From NCBI GenBank assembly GCA_036245525.1, contig BTPG01000004.1, forward strand, positions 48,452,323-48,516,322: a DNA stretch of 64,000 nt, in the 5' to 3' direction. Positions within the stretch are counted from its first letter, which is position 1. Each line of letters begins with the position of its first letter. Shown here piece by piece: positions 53,383-64,000 of this stretch. The DNA is from Semisulcospira habei (Eukaryota; Mollusca; Gastropoda; Semisulcospiridae). The notes below the pieces were generated by a model that did not search any database, had not been told where the DNA came from, and saw only the letters and a program-made list of their open reading frames with translations. Made by a program: the position numbers and the translations under genes.

Positions 53383-54802
53383 TTAAAGGGGCATGACCGA
53401 CCTTTTTTAATGCTTCAGTTCGCAAAAAGCTTTTACTGGGCTTCAGTATACATACCCACTTAGACAGTGACCACCCTATTGTCCCACCAAATGCTTTCTT
53501 TCGTCCGTTCAAAGCGAAAGAGGCCACCGTAATCGTGCGGCTGGACCCAGTCAAAAGATTGCTTCCGATAGACGATCAGGTAGCTGACGTCATAACTATT
53601 CTATATGACCTTAGGTCATCTGCATAATTATAACCAATTAGAGACAAGATGAGACCTCCAAGCAGAAATCAAGAGACTGGGAACCACCTGGAGTAGAATC
53701 GAAGGAGAAGCACAGGACAGGAGTTGCTGGAGGTCTCTCGTCGACGGCCTATACCCGGGTAGGGGTGACAGGCGTAAGTAAGTAAGTAAGAGACAAGATG
53801 GCAGATGAACCAGCGAAGAAAAAAAGAGAGTATCAGTCGACTCGCGCCGGCCGACAATGACAGACTCGTAATTGAAGAGAAGAAAGAGAAAGAGAGACAA
53901 GATACCCCTAAGTAGAATTGACATCGGACAAGGGAATATAGAGCTTGGCTTGACCGCCCATCCGGAATTTGTCGCTTTCTTGCTATGTGAAACAGTAAGT
54001 AATCCGGTTACGATCTTTGTCGATCTTCCTACAGTTTCACGAGCGCTAGAGACTGAGAATTCATGATCTTCAGTAGAATTTATCTCTTACTGATTTTGCA
54101 AGATTTTAAACCTGTTTTATCATGAGGTTACGAGCTAGTTCATCAGATTTTATGCTGCAAGGATCAGACAACTACGGCCTGTGTGTCAAAATTGCGGCAC
54201 CGGCTGCCGACATCGATGGTCGTGACACGTTTTTGTCTGTGCGGGCTCTCATTCACTCGATTCACAGAGGTTCGTGACGCTGGCTCAGTCGCCGGCTTGG
54301 CGCGGAGACCCGAGTCGAAGAACTTGAAGCCACGCCCACAGCACAATTGCCCATTTCTCAGGGTAGCAGGTCAAGCGGAACCCGCATTGATTTTGACAGC
54401 AAAGCGAATAAGTGGAAAATTTATTTTACATTCTCGTGAAAATTATGTCAAAGAGATGCCGGAGAACATCAGTACATGTCTACACTGACGCGTGTGTATC
54501 CACTCGACAACGATGACCACCTCCGTCATCTGCAGTATCGATTGATCGGGTTCTGCCTTGTGACGTAGGCTAGTTAATATGCACAAATTCAAAACGAGGC
54601 CGATGCAGACGATAATTTGCACTCTCGGGTACAAAAACAACACACCCATCAAACGATGAATTTCGACATTTGGCATTGTATTTACATCATAAAGCTCTAA
54701 GTTAGTACACAAAGGACCCATACATAATACTGTCAGCAGTATCTGTTGCAGACAGTTTTCCGACTGTGTTGAGATGATTAAACCTTGGGAGAATCGCTTT
54801 AA
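53383..54802. mobile_element. TTAA-flanked DNA element, 1.4 kb, no transposase
   Basis: TTAA at 53383-53386 and 54799-54802. The ends read AGGGGCATGACCGACC and, inverted, AGCGATTCTCCCAAGG, so only the first few bases are shared. Joining the flanks with one TTAA restores LLTLRIKLKLK of the LINE, which proves precise TTAA insertion. A 139-bp LINE fragment is nested at 53652-53790. No transposase frame was found. It is not obviously related to family M1. Confidence 0.85.
53652..53790 (+). mobile_element. LINE family T copy 3, extreme 5' truncation
   Basis: Only the last 139 bp of the LINE (IKRLGTTWSRIEGEAQ... GDRRK and (TAAG)n tail), flanked by AGACAAGATG at 53642-53651 and 53791-53800. Confidence 0.92.
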
Positions 54803-56161
54803 GAATAAAGCTCAAGTTAAAGAAAAGCCGCACAGAGACAGCAGGAAGACAGCACTATAATGTAGGCCTCCTGTGAGAGACTGGAGTGAGAGAAGAGTTC
54901 AAACTGGTGCTGTCCAACCGGTTTCAAGCGTTACAGGAGCTAGTAAACGAAGAGGAGGCGGTCACCACAGAGCAGCAGTGGAAGGCAGTTAGAGATGCGC
55001 TGAACTCAACCTGCAAAGACACTGTAGGGTTCAGGAAACACCATCACAAGGACTGGCTGTTGGCACAAACCTTGAAGAAGATAGAAGTGAGGACCCAGAA
55101 GAGAAGAAAGCAGTTGTCAACAACAGTCGCACAAGAGCAGCCAAAACAAGGGCACAGGAGGAATACTCAGAAGCCAACCGCGAGATGAAGAGGAGTATCA
55201 GGGCAGACAAGAGGACCTACACAGACAGACTGGCAGCAGAGGCAGAAAAGGCAGCAGGCAGCGGCAACATGAAACAGCTCTACGACATTACCAGAAGATT
55301 GTCGGGCAAGTATGGCCATACAGAAAGACCAGTAAAAGACAAAGAAGGGAAGCCTATTGCAGACAGAGCAGACCAACTCGGCCGAGTATTTTGAAGAGTT
55401 ACTGAACAGACCCAGCCCACCTGACCCTCCAGACATCCAGCCAGCAGAGACCGACCTGCCCATCAGCTGTGACAGACCCAGCCGGGAAGAGATCAGAAGA
55501 GCAGTGGCATTTTTGAAGAACGGCAAAGCAGCAGGGCCAGATGGCATCCCAGCGGAGGCTCTGAAAGCAGACCTAGAGACAACAGTAGAGCTGCTGTATC
55601 CACTGTTTGGAAAGATCTGGGAAGAGGAGGTGATGCCGGCTGACTGGAAGGAGGGGTACCTAATCAAGCTTCCCAAGAAAGGCGACCTCAGCAAGTGTTT
55701 CAACTACAGAGGAATCACCTTGCTGTCAGTACCAGGAAAGGTCTTCAACAGGATCATCCTGGAGAGAATGAAGAGCTCCGTCGACCCCCAGCTGAGAGAC
55801 CAGCAAGCAGGATTCAGAAAACAAAGTTCATGTACAGACCAGATCGCCACTCTCCGCATCATCGTGGAACAGAATCTGGAGTGGAGCTCAACGCGCCATC
55901 TGTCAACTTTGTGGATTACAAGAAAGCATGGAAACTCCTACGACACTACGGTGTACCCACAAAGCTCATCTGCCTGATCAAGAGCAGCTACGAAGGCATG
56001 ACATGTCACATGATCCACGAAGGGCAGTTCACCAGGGAGCTCCAGGTCAGAACCGGCGTCAGGCAGGGGTGTCTGCTGTCTCCGTTCCTCTTCCTACTGG
56101 CCATAGACTGGGTCATGAAAAGGACCACTGAGCAGAGAAGAAGCAGAATACAGTGGACACT
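54803..56161 (+). pseudogene. Linker and reverse transcriptase of LINE family T copy 2
   Basis: 54880-55190 codes the linker (REEFKLVLSNRFQALQELVN, FRKHHHKDWLLAQTLKKIE). 55185-55394 continues with RAAKTRAQEEYSEANREMKR-type and DKEGKPIADRADQL text. 55357-55977 codes the reverse transcriptase palm (AVAFLKNGKAAGPDGIPAEA, KKGDLSKCFNYRGITLLSV, QQAGFRKQSSCTDQIATLRI). Relative to the copy at 5069-6746, a stretch around AFDSVDRETL is lost (KKAWKLLRHYG). It ends at QWTLWTQL where an inverted LINE is inserted, and FADDLALLSHTHQQM follows after 56638. Confidence 0.85.
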
Positions 56162-56174
56162 GTGGACACAGCTT

Positions 56175-56625
56175 ACTTACTTACTTACGCCTGTCACCCC
56201 TACCCGGGTATAGGCCGTCGACGAGAGACCTCCAGCAACTCCTGTCCTGTGCTTCTCCTTCGATTCTACTCCAGGTGGTTCCCAGTCTCTTGATGTCAGC
56301 TTGGAGGTCTCGACGCCAGGAGTTTCTCGGCCTACCTCTTTTCCTCTTTCCCTGGGGGTTCCATGACAATGCCTGCCTAGTGATACTGGAAGCTGGCTTT
56401 CTCAGGCTGTGACCGATCCATCCCCATCTTCTTCACCCAATTTCATTCTCTGCTGTTATCTGCTCTGTTCTGTCCCAGAGTCTGAAATTGCTGATCTTCT
56501 CTGGCCAGTGGATTTTTAAAATTCTTCTAAGGCAACTGTTCATGAAGGTCTGTACTCTGTTGACTGTGTTTTTTGTCAATCTCCAAGTCTCTGCTCCATA
56601 TAGGAGAACTGCTTTTACATTGGAG
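56175..56625 (-). mobile_element. LINE family T copy 4, inverted inside copy 2
   Basis: A 451-bp 5'-truncated copy in opposite orientation within its own family member. Target duplication GTGGACACAGCTT is at 56162-56174 and 56626-56638. The tail (TAAG)n begins at 56175. It codes [20 protein letters not shown] and the GDRRK end, with a frame break near 56430. The surrounding LINE frame QWTLWTQLDDLDFADD is restored when it is removed. Confidence 0.95.
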
Positions 56626-56638
56626 GTGGACACAGCTT

Positions 56639-56924
56639 GACGACCTCGATTTTGCAGACGACTTGGCTTTACTGTCCCACACTCATCAACAAATGCAGGA
56701 CAAGACCACGAGGCTTGCTAAAAATCTCGTCTCAAGTGGGCCTCGCCATCCACAAACAAAACAAAGACAATGAGGCTGAACACAACCAGGGAACAAACAG
56801 TCTTGCTTGCTGGCACCCCATTGGAGGAGGTAGAGTCCTTCACCTATCTCAGGAGCATCATCGACAAAAAAGGTGGCACTGATGCAGATGTCAGAGCACG
56901 AATTGGTAAAGCAAGAGCAGCCTT
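56639..56924 (+). pseudogene. Active-site region of LINE family T copy 2
   Basis: DDLDFADDLALLSHTHQQMQ, then EEVESFTYLRSIIDKKGGTD and DVRARIGKARAAF, cut at 56924. The catalytic FADD is intact, but a frame change occurs near 56765. Confidence 0.85.
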
Positions 56925-58020
56925 TGTTACACTACCGCAGCCACACGCAAGGTGTTGTAGATGGAAGACGCAGCCAGACAAGAGTGTTTCCAGAAGAGTC
57001 TTTTATTTCTTGGTCATCGTGGGTCTAATAGGTTGGGCACAACCAACCTACTAGCATGGCATACTAAAATGGCGAAAATACCGGCGCTCGGTCTCTCGCT
57101 TCTTAGCTCCCTCTATCTATCTCTCTCTCTCTCTTCGTTGTGTACTCTCTATCTATCTCTCTCTCTTCATTGTGCGAGCTCCCTCTCTATCTCGTTCCCT
57201 TCGTTGTGAGCTCTCTCGTTCTGGTCATTGTGCGAGCTCTCTCTCTATCTCGTTCCCTTCGTTGTGAGCTCTCCTGTTCTGGTGTTTCCTCCCACTATAT
57301 ATACCCGTTCTGGCCGAGGGCATCGCCCCTTTGTCTCAATCAGTCAAAGGGGCTATTACTGTCACCCATATTCTTCCCCATCTATCATGGTGATCAGCGT
57401 CCCCTGACCCTATCTGTCAAAGGAGCTATTACTGTCGCCCATAATCTATCCCCCATCTGCTCTGGTGGATAGCGCCCTCTGATCCTAGCTGACCAGGGAC
57501 CCATTACTGTCTCTCATAATTATTCCACATCTATTATGGTGGTCAGCGTCCTCTGATCCTAGCTATCAAAGGAACCCATTACTGTCTCTCATAATTATTT
57601 CACATCTATTATGGTGGTCAGCGTCCTCTGATCTTAGCTATCAAAGGAACCCATTACTGTCTCTCCTAATTATTCCACATCTATTATGGTGGCCAGCGTC
57701 CTCTGATCTTAGCTGACCAGGGACCCATTACTGTCTCTCCTAATTATCCCACATCTATTATGGTGGTCAGCGTCCTCTGATCTTAGCTGACCAGTAACCT
57801 ATTACTGACTCTCATAATTATTCCTTGCCAGCAGGAGTCTGTGTTCCTCACTACTAACGAGGGCTCATTATTTATTCATTAGGCCCAGCTTAGTAGGGCC
57901 GGCCACTTGTCAACTCCACGTGAGCCCGTGGTACTAATTATACCCTCGTTATTTTCATATCAAGGGAAATTATAAAATTACCCGACCGTGATATTGGTCG
58001 TATACACTTATCATGTAACA
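56925..58020. mobile_element. Solo LTR-like element, 1.1 kb
   Basis: Begins TGTTACAC and ends ATGTAACA (TG...CA with a short inverted TGTTAC/GTAACA), flanked by CCTT at 56921-56924 and 58021-58024. Removing it restores the LINE codons AFLQLKKVW. There is no internal coding sequence, so a solo LTR of a Gypsy- or BEL-type retrotransposon is the simplest reading. CTATATATACCC at about 57293 may be a TATA box for rightward transcription. The right half is a tandem repeat. Confidence 0.72.
57330..57830. repeat. About seven ~70-bp tandem units in the LTR-like element
   Basis: Units share CCCATTACTGTCTCTCATAA, TTATTCCACATCTATTATGG, TGGTCAGCGTCCTCTGATC and TTAGCTGACCAGGGA. Gradual divergence toward the left. 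Confidence 0.88.
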
Positions 58021-58541
58021 CCTTTCTTCAGTTGAAAAAAGTGTGGAGTTCCAGAGAGCTGTCACAACACACCAAAATCCGGATTTTCAACTCAAACGTA
58101 AAAGCAGTTCTCCTATATGGAGCAGAGACTTGGAGGTTGACAAAAACCACAGTCAACAGAGTACAGATCTTCATAAACAGTTGTCTTAGAAGAATCTTGA
58201 AAATCCACTGGCCAGAGAATATCAGCAACGTCAGACTCTGGGAGAGAACAGAGCAGATAACGGCAGAGAATGAAATTGGGCGAAGAAGATGGGGATGGAT
58301 TGGTCACAGTCTGAGAAAGCCAGTTTCCAGTATCACTAGGCAGGCATTGTCATGGAACCCCCAGGGAAAGAGGAAAAGAGGCAGGCTGAGAAACACCTGA
58401 CGTCGAGACCTCCAAGCAGACATCAAGAGACTGGGAACCACCTGGAGTAAAATAGAAGGAGAAGCACAGGACAGGAGTCCCTGGAGGTCTCTCATCTACG
58501 GCCTATACCCTGGGAGGGGTGACAGGCGTAAGTAAGTAAGC
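58021..58541 (+). pseudogene. C-terminal part of LINE family T copy 2
   Basis: Continues the protein after the LTR-like insertion: [60 protein letters not shown], and a stop at 58398-58400 where other copies have TRP (RNSWRR). It then runs to GDRRK and the TAAG tail. Confidence 0.88.
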
Positions 58542-60090
58542 TAGCTATTTTTGGGACACAATTTATTTTTTTCTCAAGTACTATTCACAATTTCAAACCC
58601 AAACTTGGTACAAAGATACCTGATGATAAGATCTTTATACGCACACTAAGTTGGTTGATCCCTCGGAAAGGTCATGGGTCACAAGAGCTCAGGAAATAGG
58701 TACAAAATAGCCATATTTTTACAAAAGATGTTTTTTCTCAAATACTATTCACAACTTCAAACCCAAACTTGGTACAAAGATACCTGATGGTAAGACCTTT
58801 CTATGCATACTAATTTGGCTGATCCCTCAGAAAGGTCAAGGGTCACAAGAGCTCAAGAAATAGGTCCAAAATCACCATATTTTGACAAAAGATGTTTTTT
58901 CTCAATACTATTCACAACTTCAAACTCAAACTTACTACAGAGATACCTGATGGTAAGACTGTCTATGCATACTAATTTGGATGACTCCTTGGAAAGTCAG
59001 GGTTCACAAGAGCTCAGGAAATAGGTTAAAAAAAAAATAGCCATATTTTGACAACAAATGCTTTTTCTCAATTACTATTCACAACTCCAAACCCAAACTT
59101 GCTACAGAGATACCTGATGGTAAGACCTATCTATGCATACTATTTGCATGACCCCTCGGAAAGGTCAAGGGTCATTGTCTAAAGCGTGCGCATGCGTGTG
59201 CGAGTTGTGAGTGCGCGCTTAGAGTTATAATTATTATAAGATAAGCGCATTATAAATACCATAATTATTATTGTATTATTAAAGAGCTCAGGAAACAGGT
59301 AACAAAATTGCCATATTTTGACAAGAAATGTTTTTTCTCAATTACTATTCACAACTTCAAACCCAAACTTGCTACAGAGATGCCTGATGGTAAGACCTGT
59401 CTATGCATACTAATTTGGATGACCCCTCAGAAAAGGTCAAGGGTCACAAGAGGTCGACTTATGTGTATAAAATGCCAATAATTGTAGTTATTATCAACAC
59501 TTTTGCACACTTTTCAATCAAATTTGGCACAAAGGTATCTGATGATAAGACCTTTCTATGTATCGTAATTAGTCGACTCATCGCAAGGGTCACGGTCACA
59601 GATGTGTGAAAACTGATTAAATTTTAAGAAAACATGCATTTTGTTAGTGCAGAGGCCTGTGCACGTGTGCCATAAGGGCTTTGCCTTTCTTGTTTCTCAA
59701 ATGCTATTCACAGCTTCAAACCCAAACTTAATACAAAGATACCTGATGGTAAGACCTTTTTATGCATTCTAATTTGGTTGACCAATCCGAAAGGTCACAA
59801 GAGCTCAGGAAATAGTTTCAAAATAGCCATATTTTGACAACAGATATTTTTTCTCAAATACTATTCACAACTTCAAACGGAGATACCTGATGGTTATAAC
59901 CTTCCCATGCATGCTAATTTGAATGACCTCTCAGATCGAACAAGAGATCAGGATGACCTTAAAGTTGAAAAGGTTGTGGGAGATGAAAAGGTTGATAAAA
60001 GTGAAAAGTAAATTTGGAGAAACATGGATTTTGTGGGTACAAATGCCAACCCTTTTCTAATGTTATGTTAGAACACATGACCACTTGCAT
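58542..60090 (+). repeat. Dispersed repeat S, copy 3, right part
   Basis: About eight ~190-bp periods (for example TTTTTTCTCAAATACTATTC, TACAAAGATACCTGATGGTA). Near 59660-59690 GTGCCATAAGGGCTTTGCCT marks an S right end, after which another partial S unit runs to the DIRS D start. A retroposon end interrupts it at 59174-59283. Confidence 0.85.
59174..59283 (+). mobile_element. Retroposon 3' end inside repeat S
   Basis: GCGCATGCGTGTGCGAG, GCGCGCTTAGAG, then AAGATAAGCGCATTATAAAT and an ATT-rich tail. It breaks the repeat S phrase GGTCA/...AAAGAGCTCAGG, so it is an insertion. Similar in style to 46587-46680. Confidence 0.6.
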
Positions 60091-60699
60091 TTATTTCCTC
60101 AAAATACATTACCGATGACATTACTGTTAGGAATGGTGTCCTAGCTAACATAAGTTTAGCCAAAATTGTTGTGTACCTACCTACATGGTAGGGGAGGCAA
60201 CAAGGGGCGCTATAGTGTAGCCCGTAACCCAAGTAGCCTCCCTTCCATCCCCATCCGGTCACATGCCCACCGGATTCCCGCAAGTCTGTTTCTTAGCTAG
60301 CATGTGGATGGTTGTGTACCTTTACGTCTCTCTTCGGCTGTGTATGGTGACCGGTCGTCGTGTGACTTGGAATTACTTCTCGTCTTCTAGGAACTGTGCT
60401 AGCTACTGTGTTACTCTGTGCTAGCTTGGAAGCTTACCTCTCGGATTACCTGCTGTGCTTTCATTTGGGATTACCTTGGACTTTGTCGAGCCTACGGCGG
60501 ACTTGGTGGGGCTTCGACCGGTGGTGGTGACTGGGAGTCGCCTCTGCGTCTTGGTTGGTCTCTTCGACCTTTGTGGGTTCGCTACACACTCCGTTATGAC
60601 AAGGTAAAACCTCGGTTACTGCCCACGCCCGGCGCTCAGGAGAAAGGGAAAGGAGCACCGGGCGTCGGCACACGCCGTGCACTTGGCTGAGTTTTGTAT

Positions 60700-62540
60700 C
60701 TCGTCACGCATGTATACTAGTTTGCGGGGCCTCCACTCACCCGTGCGCGGTCTGCGCCCCCTGGCTGGAAGAGCAGTGGTCCCAGCTGTGGGGTTTCTAC
60801 CGCCGTGAATGACCAATGCCAGTCCGAGAGTGAGCACCTGCGCCCGCCCCTACTATCTCCACAGATGGGACAAGTTACATTCTCCTGGTTGTGGAGTCTC
60901 GGGCTACTCGGGATGGACCAGCCCCTGCCGGTCCTAGGACTTTGGCCGTTGGGCATGCCAGCTCTCTTAGTACTGACAGTATCCAGTATGAGTTTGGCCG
61001 GGCACGTGCTTGCATGAGCCGCCTCACGGCCTGTTCAGGCCCGGATGCGGCTTCTGGAGTACGGCCCTCCAAATCCTCGGCTCAAATACAACACGTATAT
61101 TCGGTGCCCCGCTCTCAGGTCAGTGACAGGTGCCCTAGACCAGACAAGATGGCTGAACTAAAGGGTGCCCACTTGTCAGATAGAAATAAGAGGGATGAGC
61201 AGAGCGCACGACAGGATCGCACGCCCCGTCTACCCACCAGTACGGACAGGCCACTAGGGATAGAAGGACTGAGCGGACTTCCGTACCTCGACGCCGTTCG
61301 CGCTCACGGGACAGGCCGCCGCGCCTGCGCACGACTTCCCATGACTCGGATGCCAGCCGTCACCCTAGGCCTGCCGCCAGCAAGGATGCGGCCCCTGTTC
61401 TTCGTTCTACCTCGGCGCTTCCTTCAAAGCCGGGACTGACTGCTCATGCCTCGAATCGCTCCTCGTCTCGCCGGCCTAGACGTTCGGCTTCACCGACTAG
61501 ACACCGGCCTTGACATCACTCCCGCTCCATACTATCGCGTTCCCCCCGTCACAGCCGCTCGCCGCGTGATCGCCGGTCTTCACCTCGCAGTAAGGCCTCT
61601 TCGCAGAGGACCTTGCAGGACCCCTCCTCGCTTCACTCCTCGCAACACCGCTCTCAAGGGAGAAGGCCACCTCCCAGCACGACGACCAATAGACAGGACG
61701 CTGTTAGCGACACTTCCACTCACCGATGTACAGCAGCCTCCCCGCAGCCCCCCCCCCCCCCTACCCCGCGCGTTTGGAGGATGATGCCATCAGCTTGGCC
61801 CCTGAGGACTCGGTGTCGGCGCTTCTCAGCGATGATAGCACCGCATCGCCCAGACATTCACGCTCTCCAGATGACGCAGGATCGCAGCCAGCTTACTTGA
61901 GCCATAGGATGGAGACTCTCCGGGCCCTGGACGAGACAGCACATCTCATCGCTGGCGTGTCTCCCCGCTGAGGACTGCCCACCTTCCCCTCCCCTCCCCC
62001 CCCCCCCCCCCCCCCCCTTCTAGAGGAAAGCATCGGCCTTCGTAGACGCTGAGCGGCGGACGAAGCGGTTCAAGTCTCTTCCCCAGCCTCTTGGGTTCCG
62101 GGACCTGCGCAACGCCTTCTCCGCCCATCTGCTGCATGGCTCCTTCGGCGATTCTGGTTTCTTCTCCAACGCCAAGTTCCTGGCAGACTTGGACATCTCC
62201 TTCCTTTCTCCTTCCGTCAGCGCTGGTACACGGGACACTCGCAGACCTTCACCTGCCCACTCCCGAAGGTGGATTCCCCGGCTCTGTCTTTTTCGGGTAA
62301 CCCTCACCTGCGTAATCTCGCCCCCGGCGTGGAACTGACTGCCACCCTCGTTCGCAATTCCCTGGCCTTGGCGGGTTTCCTGGTCTTGGTGACACAAGCC
62401 ATCGTGCTACGCGTCGAGGAGGCCTGGCACCCGTCCATCTCACCACTGCTGGGCGACATTCTCGCGTTGGCGGTTTCTGGCAACCGCGCGGCATACCACA
62501 CCTCCGTCAACGCCATGGCCGCAGCCGCTGTGACCTGATG
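60700..62540 (+). pseudogene. Gag-like region of DIRS D
   Basis: The start of gag is partly lost. CAVCAPWLEEQWSQLWGFYR-type text is seen at 60745-60810 (a related segment occurs in A1 and A2), followed by a stop. 60891-61439 is open but not clearly in the gag frame. 61446-61800 is Arg/Pro-rich. LAPEDSVSALLSDD at 61796 and LRALDETAHLIAG at 61920 match A2 gag. 62091-62538 gives LRNLAPGVELTATLVRNSLA, VEEAWHPSISPLLGDILALA and ends NAMAAAAVT. A C-rich run at 61989-62020 breaks the frame. Confidence 0.7.
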
Positions 62541-62544
62541 CACC

Positions 62545-63495
62545 GTGATGCCTTACTAAGCGGATGCGTTCTTCCGACTGAATTGAAGAGTCAGCTACGG
62601 CGGGCACCACTTGGCAGAGAGCTCCTGTTTGGCCCGACTTGGCAGGCAGTGAAGGACGCTAACAAGGACCTGTGGCCCAGCCGCGCTGTTCCTCACTCTC
62701 GCACGCTCCCCGCCCCCACCCCCGCCTCAGCTTCGCCTAGGCCTGCCCACTGCCCCAGGCGAGGCAGGGCCCACTGACTGCCTCCCTCCTCTGCCAACCA
62801 CGTCCGGGTCTCCTGTTGGTGGGAGGCTTGCGCTCCACAGCGATGTGTGGCAGTCGCTGCTACTGGATGAACTGTGGATTCTTTCGACCATCTCCGAGGG
62901 ACTACAGATCTCCTTTCGGTCGCCGCCCCCTCTGCGCCGCTCGCCCCTGTGGACTTTGGTGCCGTCAGACCAGCTCAGACCCGACGCCGTATGCAGCGAG
63001 ATCGCCGCCTTGCTTCAGAAGGCCACCATGGAGGTAGTGATGCGGCATGAATCCCCAGCCTTCTACAGCCACCTCTTCATGGTTCCCAAGCCGGGCAGCA
63101 AGTGGCGCCCCATCATCGACCTATTCGCGCTGAACAAGTTCATCGTCGCCCCGTCCTTCCGCATGGAGACCGCCCGAGCCCTTTGCGCCACGGTGCAACC
63201 TATGGACTTTTCCGTCAGCTTAGACCTGTCGGATGCGTATCTACACGTCCCCATGCACCCCGTGGCCAGACGCTACCTCCGCTTCGCCTTCGGTGGCGTG
63301 GTCTACCAGTTCCGCGCGCTTCCTTTCGACCTCAACCTCAGCCCTTGGGTCTTCACCCGCATCCTGGACGCCGTAGTAGCCAGGGCCAGGCGGATGTCTT
63401 CCAGCCCCACGTCGAACTACCTGGACAATCTTCTCTTGCGGAACCAGTCAGAGACCTCCTTGGGAGAAGGACCGAGATGCGCTGCTAGATCCTAG
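62545..63495 (+). pseudogene. Reverse transcriptase of DIRS D, YLDN active site
   Basis: 216 open residues from 62845: LLDELWILSTISEGLQISFR, SEIAALLQKATMEVVMRHES, AFYSHLFMVPKPGSKWRPII, FRMETARALCATVQPMDFSV, SLDLSDAYLHVPMHPVARRY (motif A), FRALPFDLNLSPWVFTRILD, and SNYLDNLLLRNQSE. The usual YxDD box is YLDN, so the second catalytic aspartate is replaced. The frame is lost at 63470-63495 (GEGPRCAARS, stop), and the true continuation DLLDRLGFLINAGKSDL lies in another frame. Inactive, but still close to functional sequence. Confidence 0.88.
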
Positions 63496-64000
63496 ACAGA
63501 CTCGGCTTCCTGATCAACGCGGGCAAGTCCGACCTCACACCGTCTCGCTGCTTTGTCCACCTAGGGATGGAGTTTTGCACCAACCTCAACGAAGTCCGGC
63601 TACCGGAGAAGCATATTTAGAAGTTGGCGAACCTAGTGTGGCAGGTGGCGCAAGAGGAGGCTATCCCCGCCAGAGTGTGGCTTCAGCTCCTGGGCCTGAT
63701 GAGTGCGGCAGCGGATCTACTTCCCCTAGGACGTCTCTACTCCTGTCCTCTTCAGCTGCACCTGCTTCTCCACTGGCGACCCTCAAAGGACGACCTCGAC
63801 TCTCAGGTTCCGGTGCTGCCAATGCTCCGTCCACACCTTCTTTGCTGGGGAGATCCCGGCTGGCTAGCGACGGGAGTTCCCCTCTACTCGCCTCCTCCCC
63901 AGTTGTCCCTTTGCATCGACGCAAGCCTCTCCGGCTGGGGCGCACACCTGCTACCGATGTTCTCCACAGCCTCCGGCGTATAGCCCCCAGACCTCGTGAC
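63496..64000 (+). pseudogene. RNase H start of DIRS D
   Basis: After a stop near 63618, 63624-63983 reads VWLQLLGLMSAAADLLPLGR, LQLHLLLHWRPSKDDLDSQV and LSLCIDASLSGWGAHLLPMF. CIDAS...GWG is the first acidic motif of the RNase H fold. Stops at 63981 (TAG after SGV), and the domain runs off the window. Confidence 0.85.

Larger units (their letters stand above)
52310..58541 (+). mobile_element. LINE family T copy 2, full length, split three times
   Basis: Target duplication TAGCTATTTT at 52300-52309 and 58542-58551 in repeat S. The element runs from a GC-rich 5' UTR through endonuclease and reverse transcriptase to GDRRK and a (TAAG)n tail. Three later insertions interrupt it: a TTAA element (53383-54802), an inverted T-family LINE (56175-56625) and a TG...CA LTR-like unit (56925-58020). 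Without them it is about 3.3 kb. Coding text reads across each cut, so all three boundaries are secure. Frameshifts and stops are present, so it is inactive. Confidence 0.93.
60094..64000 (+). mobile_element. DIRS retrotransposon D, left part
   Basis: The left terminus TTTCCTCAAAATACATTACC begins at 60094 inside repeat S, with the same following block as A1 (GGTAGGGGAGGCAACAAGGG, CCTCCCTTCCATCCCCATCC). The order is leader (donor-like GGTAAAACCTCGG at 60602), gag-like region, reverse transcriptase and RNase H. The window ends before the recombinase and right terminus. It is the best preserved DIRS copy for the reverse transcriptase, and closest to A1. Confidence 0.9.

Noticed and set aside
57330..57830. 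Repeat cluster as an independent satellite locus
   Set aside because: It is wholly inside the TG...CA unit bounded by the CCTT duplication, so it is part of that element.

Overview
This window is a piece of an animal nuclear genome, most likely a mollusc and probably a gastropod. That is an inference from the repeat landscape: DIRS-type tyrosine-recombinase retrotransposons, several APE-type LINEs, TTAA-type palindromic MITEs and a dispersed AT-rich satellite-like repeat, together with intron-rich animal genes. Most long open reading frames belong to mobile elements. Only two host genes are visible, both in pieces.

Host genes. XPO5 (exportin-5) lies on the minus strand. Coding exons 1 and 2 are at 3270-3154 and 3010-2889, and the rest runs off the left edge. 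BABAM2 (BRE/BRCC45, the UEV-domain scaffold of the BRCA1-A and BRISC deubiquitinase complexes) lies on the plus strand. Eight coding exons lie between 16579 and 51678, all splice phases agree, and the C-terminal exons run off the right edge. The genes are head to head. Their start codons are 13.3 kb apart, but nearly all of that gap is LINE-derived. At each edge, just upstream of each ATG, survives a cluster of GGCGAGTTGAC-type repeats that contains an almost identical 30-bp block (27 of 30), each oriented toward its own gene. This looks like one ancestral bidirectional promoter split by LINE insertions.

Layout. 1-2480: degenerate LINE with a TTAA MITE inside XPO5 intron 2. 3323-3468: XPO5 promoter repeats. 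3950-9183: a CR1/Rex-like LINE split by a mosaic of other elements. 9184-11165: a degenerate ~57-bp tandem repeat split by a LINE with a perfect 12-bp target duplication. 11405-12790: LINE fragments, one with a 304-bp TATC array at its 3' end. 12800-16270: an RTE-like LINE with a nearly complete reading frame. 16579-20550: BABAM2 exons 1-4. 20551-46724: the 26-kb intron 4, holding a Russian doll of insertions: dispersed repeat S, then a Tc1 element, then a CAGGGG-ended DNA element, then DIRS A1, then DIRS A2, which is hit by DIRS B and by a LINE, itself hit by a SINE-like element. 46725-51678: BABAM2 exons 5-8, with MITEs and a DIRS element almost touching the splice sites. 52310-58541: a LINE with both ends intact and three mapped insertions. 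60094-64000: the left part of DIRS D.

How the parts relate. The mobile elements are mostly inert relics, with nonsense mutations, frameshifts and deletions. Several original coding frames read through once an insertion is mentally removed, which fixes insertion boundaries and relative ages. The DIRS copies keep inverted termini, an internal complementary region that matches both ends, and a shared candidate 5'-leader intron. No tRNA, rRNA or CRISPR array was seen.
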